DNA of 64,000 bases from Bin5 sp965200615 (GTDB lineage: Bacteria > Chloroflexota > Anaerolineae > Caldilineales > Caldilineaceae). The stretch is from NCBI GenBank assembly GCA_965200615.1, contig OZ241377.1, forward strand, positions 4,030,001 through 4,094,000. Direction: 5' to 3'. Position numbers and translations under genes: made by a program. Shown here one piece after another: positions 8,860 through 17,326 of this stretch. Numbering within the stretch: position 1 is the first letter of the stretch; every line of letters begins with the position of its first letter. The notes below the pieces were generated by a model. It was not told the origin of the DNA, did not search any database, and was given only the letters and a program-made list of their open reading frames with translations.

Positions 8860-9771
8860 ATGGCTGCAAACAGGTTAGCTTCTCGTTCGCAGGGAGGGAG
8901 CGCCGGGGGAGACAGGGCGTTGGGCTGGTGGGCCGGCAGCAGCTTGCGGCCAATCATTTATGGTCTGCTGATTGTGGGAGCACTGGTTCAGGTATATCCA
9001 ATCTTCTTTCTGTTGATGAACACGCTCAAGACGGATACGCAGATTCTGAACACGCCTTTCAGTCTGCCAACGGGCTTCTCCATGGCGCCATTTATTGACG
9101 TCTGGACCGGTGACCGCACGGGGATGTTCTTCGGGAGGTATTTCTTTAACAGCGTAATTGTGCTGGCGGCGACGCTTGTGCTGATGCTGGCGATTTCTTG
9201 TTTGTGCGGTTATGCGATGGCAAGAGGACAGTTTCCCGGAAACGGGACTCTGCACCAGGCGCTCTTGCTCAGCCTGGCCGTGCCCGCCCACGCGCTGGCG
9301 ATACCTCTTTACTTTTTCGTCGGCAGCCTGGGGTTGCGCAACAGTCTCTTTGGACTGACGCTTGTCTATGCCGCGCTGGGCGCGCCGTTCACAATCATCC
9401 TGATGCGGGCCTATTTCATGCACATGCCGGTAGAATTGGAAGAGGCCGCTCGTATAGACGGTTGCGGCCGGCTGGGTGTCTTTCTGCGGATTGTCATGCC
9501 CATCAGCCGCGGGCCGATTGCAGGTATGGCGATCATAAACATTAACTGGATTTGGAGCGAGCTTTTTTTCTCGCTGATTCTGATGAATAAGGCCGACGTA
9601 CGAACGCTGCCACTGGCGATCGCGCTGTATAAGCCGGCGCCAATGACTGTGGAAACGGTGCTGGCGTTGCAATACGCGGCGATGGCTCTGGCCACGATTC
9701 CCGTACTGATTCTGTTTTTCCTTTTCCAGAGGCAGATCGCATCAGGCATGACGATGGGGGCATTCAAGTAA
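8860..9771 (+). CDS. CUT1 sugar ABC transporter I, permease (MalG-like)
   Basis: This is a 303-aa inner-membrane permease. It shows the second-permease pattern: an N-terminal helix ending in FFLLMNTLKTD, then YFFNSVIVLAAT, and the EAA loop ELEEAARIDGCGRLGVFLRI followed by VMPISRGP. The end, RQIASGMTMGAFK, matches the common (F)xxGLTxGAxK terminus of MalG-type proteins. AAAGGA precedes the start. It completes transporter I; the next gene, a P450, begins 154 nt further on. Confidence 0.92.
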   Translation: MAANRLASRSQGGSAGGDRALGWWAGSSLRPIIYGLLIVGALVQVYPIFFLLMNTLKTDTQILNTPFSLPTGFSMAPFIDVWTGDRTGMFFGRYFFNSVIVLAATLVLMLAISCLCGYAMARGQFPGNGTLHQALLLSLAVPAHALAIPLYFFVGSLGLRNSLFGLTLVYAALGAPFTIILMRAYFMHMPVELEEAARIDGCGRLGVFLRIVMPISRGPIAGMAIININWIWSELFFSLILMNKADVRTLPLAIALYKPAPMTVETVLALQYAAMALATIPVLILFFLFQRQIASGMTMGAFK

Positions 9772-9925
9772 GGGAAAAGAGCGTTTTCGATACGCGAAAA
9801 GGCTGTTCCAGTGAAAATAAGCAGAGGCATGAAAGAAAATCGGGAGAGTGGCCTGACATAAAGCCCCCCTGGAGAAGCGTGGTTAGATTTCAGGCCGGTC
9901 CGGATTATAGTTTGGGGAGATTCCT

Positions 9926-11245
9926 ATGTTGAGTCTGATGCCAAGACCAGTTTTAGATTTGATAAAGCCGATCGCGATGCGGGGCCTATTGACCTGGGAA
10001 CGGCTCGAATCGGGTGTTGTATTTGACCTGACCTCCAGTCAAATGCTGGCCAATCCCTATCCTACCTATCAGAGGCTGCGAGAAAAGGACCCGGTCCACA
10101 GAATGAGATTGGTGGACGCCTGGGTTCTGACCAGGTACGATGACGTGCAGCCGGTGTTGCTGGACCATCAGCGCTTTTCGAATGTGGGGGCCGGCGCCGG
10201 CGATCGAGTGTACACGAGGGACCGCAGTATGCTTGACTTGGATCCGCCGGATCACACCCGCCTGCGTTCTCTCGTCTCCAAGGCGTTTACGCCCCGCTCG
10301 GTGGCGGCGCTAGAACCGCGCATTGAGGAGATCGTGGAAGAATTGCTGGACGGAGTTGACGGGAAGGAGCGGTTCGACCTGATCGACAGTTTCGCCTTTC
10401 CTCTGCCAGTCATCGTCATCGCCGAAATGCTGGGCGTTCCGGCCCAGGACCTGGACCAATTCAAAGAGTGGTCGAACGATATCGTCCTCTCGCTGGAACC
10501 TATTCTAAGTAGAGAGCAGAGGGAACAGTTCCACCGCTCGGAACAGGAGCTGTACGAGTACTTCGAGGGAATCATTGCGCTACGGCGGCAGGATCCGAAG
10601 GACGATCTTGTGAGCGCGCTGTTGGCCGCCGAGGAAGAAGGCGACAGGCTCTCGCATGGGGAACTTCTGGCCACCCTGCTGCTGTTGCTGGTTGCGGGAA
10701 ACGAAACGACACGCAATTTGATTGGCAATGGCATGTTGGCTCTGCTGCGGAATCCCGAGGAATTGCGGCGGCTGAAAGAGCAGCCTGAACTGCTCGACTC
10801 AGCTATCGACGAATTGCTCAGATACGACAGTCCTGTGCAACTCGACGGTCGTACGCTTGTGGAGGACGTGGAGATGGGGGGCAAGCGGATGCACGCGGGC
10901 CAACAGGTAGTCGGCGTCGTCGGCGCAGCGAATCGTGACCCTGCGGCATTCTCTAATCCTGACAGGCTTGACATCGCTCGACAAGAGAAGAGCCACATTT
11001 CATTTGGTCGCGGCATACACTATTGTTTGGGTGCGTCGCTGGCCATGCTGGAAGGGCGCATCGCTTTTGCCAGCTTGATTGAGAGGTTTTCTTCGATACG
11101 ACTGGCCGCGGAGCCGCAGCAGAGAAAGCAGGTGGTTCTGCGAGGCGTTGAAAACCTGGTCATTGACGTTGAACGACCTGCTCGTTTCAAGTCGGCTGTA
11201 AACGAGCCGGTTGAATCGCTTGAAACCGTAGCGTCCGATTCTTGA
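9926..11245 (+). CDS. Cytochrome P450
   Basis: This is a soluble bacterial-type P450 monooxygenase, 439 aa. The haem-binding loop is FGRGIHYCLG with the thiolate Cys367; the I-helix oxygen-binding motif is AGNETT (residues 257-262); the ExxR motif is ELLR (296-299). It resembles CYP107/CYP109-like class I enzymes that hydroxylate small substrates. No ferredoxin or ferredoxin reductase gene is near, so redox partners must come from elsewhere. A GGGGAG sequence precedes the ATG and a TATAGT hexamer lies at 9906-9911. It is followed by the argG leader region and need not be functionally linked to it. Confidence 0.93.
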   Translation: MLSLMPRPVLDLIKPIAMRGLLTWERLESGVVFDLTSSQMLANPYPTYQRLREKDPVHRMRLVDAWVLTRYDDVQPVLLDHQRFSNVGAGAGDRVYTRDRSMLDLDPPDHTRLRSLVSKAFTPRSVAALEPRIEEIVEELLDGVDGKERFDLIDSFAFPLPVIVIAEMLGVPAQDLDQFKEWSNDIVLSLEPILSREQREQFHRSEQELYEYFEGIIALRRQDPKDDLVSALLAAEEEGDRLSHGELLATLLLLLVAGNETTRNLIGNGMLALLRNPEELRRLKEQPELLDSAIDELLRYDSPVQLDGRTLVEDVEMGGKRMHAGQQVVGVVGAANRDPAAFSNPDRLDIARQEKSHISFGRGIHYCLGASLAMLEGRIAFASLIERFSSIRLAAEPQQRKQVVLRGVENLVIDVERPARFKSAVNEPVESLETVASDS

Positions 11246-11270
11246 CTTTCGCCGCCAGTTCGTTTAGCCT
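11242..11270 (+). promoter_or_regulatory. Possible promoter for the argG leader transcript
   Basis: TTGACT (11242-11247) overlaps the P450 stop codon and is followed after 17 nt by TAGCCT (11265-11270). The -35 is good and the -10 poor. A transcript from here would include the structured RNA at 11334-11432. Confidence 0.3.
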
Positions 11271-11333
11271 TCGATCCTGGAAGGAACAGATGGTTCTCCA
11301 CCCAGAAAGAGTCCTTGGTCGAGAATGAAGTTG

Positions 11334-11432
11334 AAGAGTACTGATTTTGCGAGGAGGAGACCCGCGGGAAGCGGGCGCAAAGTCCGGCGGCAGCATTCCT
11401 GAGGAATCGCTGTTGGACTGCGCAGTACTCTT
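11334..11432 (+). ncRNA. Candidate structured leader RNA (three-way junction), possible riboswitch
   Basis: Three helices close a compact junction. P1 pairs AAGAGTACTG (11334-11343) with CAGTACTCTT (11423-11432), 10 perfect base pairs over a 79-nt span. P2 pairs TTTGCG (11346-11351) with CGCAAA (11376-11381), then a 9-nt purine bulge AGGAGGAGA, then CCCGC/GCGGG (11361-11365/11371-11375) capped by GGGAA. P3 pairs GTCC (11382-11385) with GGAC (11415-11418), then GGCAGC/GCTGTT and ATTCC/GGAAT around a TGA loop. An intrinsic terminator follows 15 nt later. GCGGCA inside P3 (11387-11392) is complementary to TGCCGC of the terminator (11448-11453), giving a possible antiterminator. No T-box sequence or known riboswitch core was recognised. 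Ligand and function are inferred only from position before argG. Confidence 0.6.
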
Positions 11433-11447
11433 TGCTCGTTTCCCGTG

Positions 11448-11480
11448 TGCCGCTTCGGCAGGTCCGAAGTGGCATTTTTT
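11448..11480 (+). terminator. Intrinsic terminator in the argG leader
   Basis: TGCCGCTTCGG (11448-11458) pairs with CCGAAGTGGCA (11464-11474), 11 base pairs including one G-U, with a CAGGT loop and six Ts (11475-11480). It lies about 115 nt before argG, so it is either the P450 transcript's end or an attenuator of argG. Confidence 0.85.
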
Positions 11481-11596
11481 GTTTACGGATGGGATCTGCC
11501 GAGTTCAGAGGTCAGGGTCCGGATTACTTGACTGGCCGGGTCGGAGTTCAACAGTGATGGAATGAGAGGAGCCACCCAGAACATGAAGGAGCGCGT

Positions 11597-12877
11597 ATGA
11601 CTGTCAGAGGAGCCATAGAGAAAGCGGTGCTCGCCTATTCCGGCGGCCTGGATACGAGTGTGATTGTCCCGTGGCTGAGGAACAACTACGGCTGCGAGGT
11701 CATTTGTTTCTGCGCCAACCTGGGCCAGGAGGAGGAGCTGGACGGCCTGGAAGAGAAGGCCATCGCTTCCGGCGCGACTCGATGCTACGTTGAGGATTTG
11801 CGGGCCGAGTTCCTGACGGATTTTGTGTTTCCGACGATGCAGGCAGGCGCCATTTACGAAAGAGACTATCTGCTGGGGACATCGTTTGCGCGTCCGTTAA
11901 TCGCGAAGCGGCTGGTGGAGATCGCGCAACTGGAAGGCGCAGACGCAGTGTCGCACGGGGCAACCGGCAAGGGCAATGACCAGGTTCGTTTTGAATTGAC
12001 GGTGATGGCGCTGAATCCGAAGCTTAAGATCATTGCACCTTGGCGGGAGTGGAATATACGCGGGAGATCGGATGCGCTGGACTATGCTGAGGAGCACAAT
12101 GTGCCGGTGAAGGCGTCGGCAGACCGTATCTACAGCCAGGACCGCAATTTGTGGCATTTGAGCAATGAGGGCGGGCCGCTGGAGGACCCGTGGACCGAGC
12201 CGCCGGCCGATATGTTCGAATGGACGCGTTCTCCGGAGGATGCGCCGGATGAACCCGCGTATGTTGAGGTCTACTTTCGCCGCGGCTTTCCTGAACGGGT
12301 AGACGGAGTCGCGATGGGCCCGGTCGAACTGGTGCAACAGCTTAACGAGATCGGTCGCGAGCATGGCATCGGGCGTGTGGACCTGGTAGAGAACCGTCTA
12401 GTGGGTATGAAGAGCCGCGGCGTATACGAGACGCCGGGCGGCACGATCCTTTACAAGGCGCATGCAGCGCTGGAACAGCTTTGTCTGGATAAGGACACGC
12501 TGCACTGGAAACAGCAGGTAGGTCTGCGTTACGCCGACCTGGTCTACAATGGCCAGTGGTTTACGCCTTTGCGCAATGCGCTGGACGCGTTTGTGCAGGA
12601 AACGGAGAAGTCGATCAGCGGGACGGTGCGCTTGAAACTGTACAAGGGCAACGCGATGCTGGTTGGTCGCAGGTCGCCGCATAGCCTGTACCGGGAAGAT
12701 TACGTTACTTTCGACGAGGATGATGTATACAACCAAGCTGACGCGGAAGGCTTTATCCGGTTGTTTGGTCTGCCCTTGAAGGTGGAGGCGTTGCTCAGGG
12801 AGGAGCATCCCGCCGATTCTATGCCACCTTTGCCGGATGGGGCGGTGGCGGAAGGTGGCTGGATAAAGAGAGACTGA
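11597..12877 (+). CDS. argG: Argininosuccinate synthase
   Basis: This enzyme joins citrulline and aspartate with ATP to form argininosuccinate, the penultimate step of arginine synthesis. The protein is 426 aa. The N-type ATP pyrophosphatase loop AYSGGLDTS lies at residues 13-21, followed by substrate-site sequences such as SHGATGKGNDQVRFELT and KASADRIYSQDRNLWHLSNEGG, all strongly conserved in the family. It is preceded by the leader RNA and terminator and followed after 123 bp by argJ, so the two may share a transcript. No other arginine genes are in the window. Confidence 0.97.
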   Translation: MTVRGAIEKAVLAYSGGLDTSVIVPWLRNNYGCEVICFCANLGQEEELDGLEEKAIASGATRCYVEDLRAEFLTDFVFPTMQAGAIYERDYLLGTSFARPLIAKRLVEIAQLEGADAVSHGATGKGNDQVRFELTVMALNPKLKIIAPWREWNIRGRSDALDYAEEHNVPVKASADRIYSQDRNLWHLSNEGGPLEDPWTEPPADMFEWTRSPEDAPDEPAYVEVYFRRGFPERVDGVAMGPVELVQQLNEIGREHGIGRVDLVENRLVGMKSRGVYETPGGTILYKAHAALEQLCLDKDTLHWKQQVGLRYADLVYNGQWFTPLRNALDAFVQETEKSISGTVRLKLYKGNAMLVGRRSPHSLYREDYVTFDEDDVYNQADAEGFIRLFGLPLKVEALLREEHPADSMPPLPDGAVAEGGWIKRD

Positions 12878-12881
12878 AACT

Positions 12882-12911
12882 GCAGTGGTTAGTGGGCAGT
12901 TGTTAGTGGGG
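12882..12911 (+). repeat. Short GTTAGTG-type repeat just after argG
   Basis: This runs GCAGTGGTTAGTGGGCAG then TTGTTAGTGGGG, made of imperfect CAGTGG/GTTAGTGG units, starting 5 nt after the argG stop. Similar short arrays follow argJ (14260-14281) and the enolase-superfamily gene ending at 41077. Confidence 0.5.
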
Positions 12912-13000
12912 TAGACAAAATTGGCATCGGGCGAGGTGGGGATGCAGGCGGTTAGCTCGGCAGGCAGCGCCTGACGCTTTCAGATTACATGGAGAAGACT

Positions 13001-14257
13001 ATGTCTGAGAAAGAACATGCTTTTGAAGGTCCTTCAACGGCGGCGATTCCCGTGAAGGGTTTCGACGCGGCGGGGATCCATTGCGGCGTTAAACCGACTG
13101 GCGCGTTGGATTTGGCGCTGATCGCGAGTCCTACGGCCTGTCGCTCCGCGGCTGTGTTTACGCAGAATGCCTTTCCGGCGGCGCCGGTGTTGTATGACCG
13201 GGATTTGCTGCGGATGAATCCGGATGGGACGCACGGCGTTGTGATCAATAGCGGGAACGCCAATGCCTGCACGAGCGCTGAAGGGAACGCCAACGCGCGG
13301 CGCATGGCCGAGGCGGCGGAAAAGAGCCTGGGAAGTACGGACAATACGGCCTTTGTAATGAGCACAGGCGTGATAGGTGTGCAGTTGCCGATTGGGGTGA
13401 TTGAGGCCGGCATACCTGAGGTTGCGGCCAAGCTGCGTCCTGATGGTTGGGAGGAGGCGGCGGAGGCGATCATGACGACAGACGTCTTTCCCAAGTGGGC
13501 ATCGGGCCAGGCGGAGGTCGGCGGGAAGACGGTGACGGTTACCGGCATCGGCAAGGGCGCCGGGATGATCCACCCGAACATGGCGACTATGCTGGCAACG
13601 CTGGCGACAGATGCGGCCATTGCCCAGCCGCTTCTGCAAGAGGCGCTGGCTGCAGCGGTGAGTCACAGCTTTAACCGCATCAGTGTAGACGGCGATACGA
13701 GCACCAATGACACTGTGCTGGCGCTGGCGAATGGCGCTGCGGGAAATGCGGAGATTACTGAGAAGGGCGCGGACTACGGCGCTTTTGTGGAGGCGCTGAC
13801 GACGGCTTCGATGGAGCTGGCGAAGCTGATCGTTCGCAACGGCGAAGGGGTGACGAAGTTCGTTACGATCCAGGTAGAGGGTGCGGTGAGCGACGAGGAG
13901 GCGCACAAGGTTGCCAACTCGATCGCGAAGAGCCCGCTGGTGAAGACTGCGTTCTTCGGGCACGACGCCAACTGGGGGCGCATCCTGTGCGCGGTGGGGT
14001 ATTCGGGCGCTACTGTAGACCCTACGAAGGCGCATTTGTTTATCGCGGCAGGCCAGCCTGAGGCGGGCAATGCGGAGTTGCAACTTGTGGACGCGGGCAC
14101 GCCGACGGGTTATGAGGAGGGGGATGCGTCCGCGATTTTCGCTGAGAGCGAGATCAGTGTACGCGTTTCACTTGGATTAGGCGAGGGCGCAGCCACAGTG
14201 TGGACGTGCGATCTGAGCTACGACTACGTGTCGATCAATGCGGAGTATAGAACTTAA
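13001..14257 (+). CDS. argJ: Bifunctional ornithine acetyltransferase/N-acetylglutamate synthase
   Basis: ArgJ transfers the acetyl group from N-acetylornithine to glutamate in the cyclic arginine pathway and may also acetylate glutamate from acetyl-CoA. From ATG 13001 (GGAGAAG 4 nt upstream) the protein is 418 aa; an in-frame ATG at 12989 is less well placed. The self-cleavage site is the conserved NMATML, with Thr196 as the N-terminal nucleophile of the beta chain, and GKGAGMIHPN precedes it. The C-terminal FGHDANWGRILCAVGYSG is also diagnostic. It follows argG and is followed by a strong terminator. Confidence 0.97.
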   Translation: MSEKEHAFEGPSTAAIPVKGFDAAGIHCGVKPTGALDLALIASPTACRSAAVFTQNAFPAAPVLYDRDLLRMNPDGTHGVVINSGNANACTSAEGNANARRMAEAAEKSLGSTDNTAFVMSTGVIGVQLPIGVIEAGIPEVAAKLRPDGWEEAAEAIMTTDVFPKWASGQAEVGGKTVTVTGIGKGAGMIHPNMATMLATLATDAAIAQPLLQEALAAAVSHSFNRISVDGDTSTNDTVLALANGAAGNAEITEKGADYGAFVEALTTASMELAKLIVRNGEGVTKFVTIQVEGAVSDEEAHKVANSIAKSPLVKTAFFGHDANWGRILCAVGYSGATVDPTKAHLFIAAGQPEAGNAELQLVDAGTPTGYEEGDASAIFAESEISVRVSLGLGEGAATVWTCDLSYDYVSINAEYRT

Positions 14258-14259
14258 CG

Positions 14260-14281
14260 GCAGTGGTTAGTGGTCAGTGGC
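14260..14281 (+). repeat. Short GTTAGTG-type repeat just after argJ
   Basis: This reads GCAGTGGTTAGTGGTCAGTG, beginning 3 nt after the argJ stop. It has the same unit and the same position relative to the stop codon as the copy after argG. Confidence 0.5.
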
Positions 14282-14321
14282 CCAGAAATGACAGGGAAGG
14301 CTAAGTAGGAGGAACTTCAGG

Positions 14322-14365
14322 CCGCCCGGGAACTGTCTGTGGACAGTCAATCCCGGGCGGTTTTT
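14322..14365. terminator. Strong terminator between argJ and PhyH-2
   Basis: CCGCCCGGGA (14322-14331) pairs with TCCCGGGCGG (14351-14360), and inside it ACTGTC (14332-14337) pairs with GACAGT (14342-14347), followed by TTTTT (14361-14365). It ends the argJ transcript; the stem also lies just past the PhyH-2 stop and could serve both strands. Confidence 0.9.
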
Positions 14366-14369
14366 GCGC

Positions 14370-15257
14370 TCAGACGCCCCAGCGCTGGCGCGCTTTTTCC
14401 ATTGGGACGGTGTCGCCTTTCATCCAGGCGTAGTGGGCGATGGGATTTTCGCCGATCCAGCGTTCGTCGACGGGTTCGTCGGCGCGCTGGTAGCGGGTAT
14501 CGCAGCTGAGGCGGAAGCGGTCGGTGGTGTTGGAGAGGGAGCCGTGCATGGTGTACATGCCGAAGATGAGGGCGTCGCCCATTTCGAATTCGGCGCTGCG
14601 CCACTTGCCGCCGTAAGTATCGACGAGTTCGACGGGGTCGTTTGAGAACCAGCCGGTGACCTTGTCGCGGTCTACGTCCATCTCGCCGTAGGTCTCCCTG
14701 ATGCGGTCGAAGCGGTGGGAGCCGGCGAGGATGGCGAGCGGGCCCATGTCGTAGGGCAGGTCGCTGAGGGGGGTCCAGACGGTGAAGACGTTGGTGGTGC
14801 CGCGGCCCATGTAGACGATGTCGTAGTGGGCGCCGGTGAAGGCGCCGTTGGGGACGACGCGCAGCCACTTGAAGTCGTAGGTGAGGCTGGGCCCGTTCAG
14901 GTATTCGGCGAAGAACTGCATGAGCTCGGGCGCTTCGACGACCGAGAGGAACTCGGGCGTGTGGGTGATCGCCTTGCTGCCGCCGTAGAACTTGCCGCGC
15001 TTGCCCTCGGCGATGACGCCGTCCATGAGGGGCGCGCCGGGCGCGAGCTGCTCAGCCTGCTGCAGGTTTTCGAGGATTACGCGGCGGGCTGCCTTCACTT
15101 TGTTGCGGTCGTGGAGGCCGCGGATGAGCAGGTAGCCTTCGTCCTGCAGACGACGGCGTAGAGTTGGCATGTCGTGCCTGTCGGCAGTTGAATCGCGCAG
15201 CTCGTCGAGATAGCGGCCGCCTATTTCGAGGTCGTATTTCCCCATTGTCAGTTTCAT
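14370..15257 (-). CDS. PhyH-2: phytanoyl-CoA dioxygenase family protein
   Basis: This is a non-haem Fe(II)/2-oxoglutarate oxygenase of 295 aa. The facial-triad motif is intact: H144-x-D146 in TGAHYDIVYMG, with the distal His238 in YTMHGS and an Arg shortly after (RFRLSCDTRYQ) placed to bind 2-oxoglutarate. GPLAILAGSHRFD is the usual strand after the metal site. It is the last gene of the minus-strand CUT1 operon II, starting 36 nt after the second permease. This suggests it oxidises the imported compound or a product. The substrate is not necessarily an acyl-CoA; many bacterial members act on small hydroxylatable metabolites. Confidence 0.88.
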   Translation of the reverse strand: MKLTMGKYDLEIGGRYLDELRDSTADRHDMPTLRRRLQDEGYLLIRGLHDRNKVKAARRVILENLQQAEQLAPGAPLMDGVIAEGKRGKFYGGSKAITHTPEFLSVVEAPELMQFFAEYLNGPSLTYDFKWLRVVPNGAFTGAHYDIVYMGRGTTNVFTVWTPLSDLPYDMGPLAILAGSHRFDRIRETYGEMDVDRDKVTGWFSNDPVELVDTYGGKWRSAEFEMGDALIFGMYTMHGSLSNTTDRFRLSCDTRYQRADEPVDERWIGENPIAHYAWMKGDTVPMEKARQRWGV

Positions 15258-15293
15258 AGGTCAGATCCCGGATTGCATTGTTCAGATTGCGGT

Positions 15294-16214
15294 CTATTTG
15301 AGACTGCCGGCGGTGAGGCCGGCGATGAAGTAGCGTTGGGCGAACAGGAAAACGAGCAGGATGGGCAAGATTGACACGAAGGAGGCCGTAAAGATGAGAT
15401 GGATCGGTGTCGGCCTGCCGGAGACCCCCGAATCCAGGACGGCGAGGAAGAGGGGCAAGGTATACAGCTCCGGTTTGTTAAGGTAGATCAGCGGACCCAT
15501 AAAAGCATTCCAGTGGCCCATAAAGGAGAAGATGGCGAGCGCGGCCATGCCGGGCAGGACGACGGGGGCTACGACGCGCCAAAAGGTGGCGAACGGGCCA
15601 CAACCGTCGATGCGTGCCGCCTCGATCATTTCATCGGGCACTGTGGTCATGTACTGGCGCATCCAGAAGACGGCGAAGGGCGTGGCCAGGCCGGGAATGA
15701 TGAGAGGGTACCAGGTGTTGATCCATTTGAGCCAGGCCATGATCAGGTAGTTGGGGACGAGGCCGACGCTGTTGGGGATCATCATGGTTGCCAGCATGGA
15801 GAGGAAGAGCGCGTTGCGCCCTTTGAAACGCAGCTTGGCGAAGGCATATCCTGCGAGGGAGGCAAGAAAGACGTTGCCGGCAGTGTTGATGACGGCGATG
15901 ATCGTGCTGTTCAGAAACGTTCGGATTAGAGAGACGCCTCCGCGAAAGTCGATCTCGTCGGAGGGAATGAGGCCGGCGATTTCCAGGTAGTTGTTAAAGG
16001 AAGGGCGGCTGGGCCAGAACTGAACAGGGACGATGTAGATATCTTCCAACGGCTTCAAGGAGGAGGAGACCATCCAATAGAAGGGAAAGATAAAGACCAG
16101 TAAGGCGATCAACAGGAGAAGGTGTGTAAAGATCCTGCCCAATGAGATTGCTTTCGTTGGGGAGATCGGGCCTGTATGGGGGCTTGCTGCGGAGGCTTCG
16201 ACGCGCTGGCTCAT
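15294..16214 (-). CDS. CUT1 sugar ABC transporter II, permease (MalG-like)
   Basis: This is a 306-aa inner-membrane permease. It has an N-terminal helix ending in FYWMVSSSLKPLEDI, the segment LNSTIIAVINTAGN, the EAA loop EMIEAARIDGCGPFATFWRV followed by VLPGMAAL, and the terminus RYFIAGLTAGSLK characteristic of second CUT1 permeases. It is 27 nt from the preceding permease and 36 nt before PhyH-2, so these genes are very probably co-transcribed. Confidence 0.92.
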   Translation of the reverse strand: MSQRVEASAASPHTGPISPTKAISLGRIFTHLLLLIALLVFIFPFYWMVSSSLKPLEDIYIVPVQFWPSRPSFNNYLEIAGLIPSDEIDFRGGVSLIRTFLNSTIIAVINTAGNVFLASLAGYAFAKLRFKGRNALFLSMLATMMIPNSVGLVPNYLIMAWLKWINTWYPLIIPGLATPFAVFWMRQYMTTVPDEMIEAARIDGCGPFATFWRVVAPVVLPGMAALAIFSFMGHWNAFMGPLIYLNKPELYTLPLFLAVLDSGVSGRPTPIHLIFTASFVSILPILLVFLFAQRYFIAGLTAGSLK

Positions 16215-16241
16215 GGGGAACAGTTTTTCCCTGACACGGGT

Positions 16242-17174
16242 TTACTCGGATGCGGCGCGTTCGGTGGCGAAGATCTGCAAGAACGAAAGGACAATGATGA
16301 TAACAGCGTTGGCGTAGGCGAGCGCGGAAGCATAACCGAAATTGAAGCTTTGAAAAGCCTGTCTGTAGATTATCAGACCCATGAGTAGCCCGGCGCGATC
16401 GGCGCCGCCGCTGGTACCGACAAGCATGTATGCTTCTTCAAAAATGTTGAACATGCCGATGGTCGACAGGATGGCGGCGAAGGCGATGACACGGCGCATC
16501 AGCGGCACGGTGATATTAAGGAAGGACTGTAGTCCGTTTGCACCGTCGATGCGGGCGGCTTCATAGAGTTCATAGGGGATGCTTTGGAGGCCGGCCAGCA
16601 TAATCATCATGTTGTAGCCAACCCAGCGCCAGAGGATCATGATCAGGATAGCGGGTTTAATGAATTCCGGCTTGTTCAAGAATCCCTTGTATTCGATATC
16701 GAAGGTCTGCATGACCGAACCCAGGGGGCTGTAGGTTGAGCCGAGTAGGAAGTCGAAGAGTATGCCTACTACGACGAGCGAGGTGACGACTGGCAGGAAG
16801 TAGGCTGTGCGATAGATCACGCGACCGCGAATGGGCCGATTGAGCACGTTTGCAAAGCTCAGGCTAAGAATGACCATGAGAGGAACGACAAGAATACCGA
16901 GGATAACCGTATTCGAGAGAGCAATATGGAAGTTTTCGTCGGTGAACAGGCGCGCATAGTTCTTCAGGCCGATATACTCACTGGATCGCACGCTTTTCCA
17001 GTCCTGGAAACTGATCCAGATGGCGAAAAGGATGGGGAATGCGCCGAAGATGCCAAAGAGGATAAAGAAGGGGGAGACGAAGACGTATGGCGCCGCCTTT
17101 TCCCAGATCAAATACCGGGATTTTGGAGGTATCGATGCAGGTCCAAGAGTTGAGGGCGTGGAGACCACTCCCAT
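16242..17174 (-). CDS. CUT1 sugar ABC transporter II, permease (MalF-like)
   Basis: This is a 310-aa membrane subunit. ATG 17174 is preferred because AAAGGA lies 8 nt upstream; a GTG at 17180 is possible. Family marks are FGIFGAFPILFAIWISFQDW, IGLKNYARLFTDENF, and the EAA loop ELYEAARIDGANGLQSFLNI followed by TVPLMRRV. It lies between the binding protein and the second permease of the same operon, separated from the former by a hairpin. Confidence 0.92.
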   Translation of the reverse strand: MGVVSTPSTLGPASIPPKSRYLIWEKAAPYVFVSPFFILFGIFGAFPILFAIWISFQDWKSVRSSEYIGLKNYARLFTDENFHIALSNTVILGILVVPLMVILSLSFANVLNRPIRGRVIYRTAYFLPVVTSLVVVGILFDFLLGSTYSPLGSVMQTFDIEYKGFLNKPEFIKPAILIMILWRWVGYNMMIMLAGLQSIPYELYEAARIDGANGLQSFLNITVPLMRRVIAFAAILSTIGMFNIFEEAYMLVGTSGGADRAGLLMGLIIYRQAFQSFNFGYASALAYANAVIIIVLSFLQIFATERAASE

Positions 17175-17211
17175 AGTCACGTTCCTTTGCAGGAGAGTGG
17201 ACCGGGGGACG

Positions 17212-17237
17212 CTGCTGCGGAGGAGCCTTCGCAGCAG
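17212..17237 (-). other. Stem-loop between binding-protein and permease genes
   Basis: CTGCTGCG (17212-17219) pairs perfectly with CGCAGCAG (17230-17237) around a 10-nt loop. There is no T-run. It occupies the same place as hairpins in the other binding-protein operons of the window. Confidence 0.55.
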
Positions 17238-17326
17238 TTGGCATAGGAGTCAGGGAGAAGGCCGGTCGACGCACGCAGAATCAGCAAGTAGGCGTGCGCC
17301 GAACCGGCTTCGAACAGGTTTTGCGA

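Noticed and set aside
11334..11432. Hammerhead or other self-cleaving ribozyme
   Set aside because: The junction contains CUGAUUU rather than the required CUGAUGA, and no matching GAAA core strand is present.
11347..11565. 72-aa open frame over the leader RNA
   Set aside because: No ribosome-binding site, no recognisable protein sequence, and it crosses the structured RNA and terminator.
11246..11596. T-box or known amino-acid riboswitch before argG
   Set aside because: The T-box antiterminator core (AGGGUGG...ACCGCG) is absent. The GCGCAAAG segment looks a little like c-di-GMP-I RNA but is fully explained by P2 pairing, and the rest of that consensus is missing.
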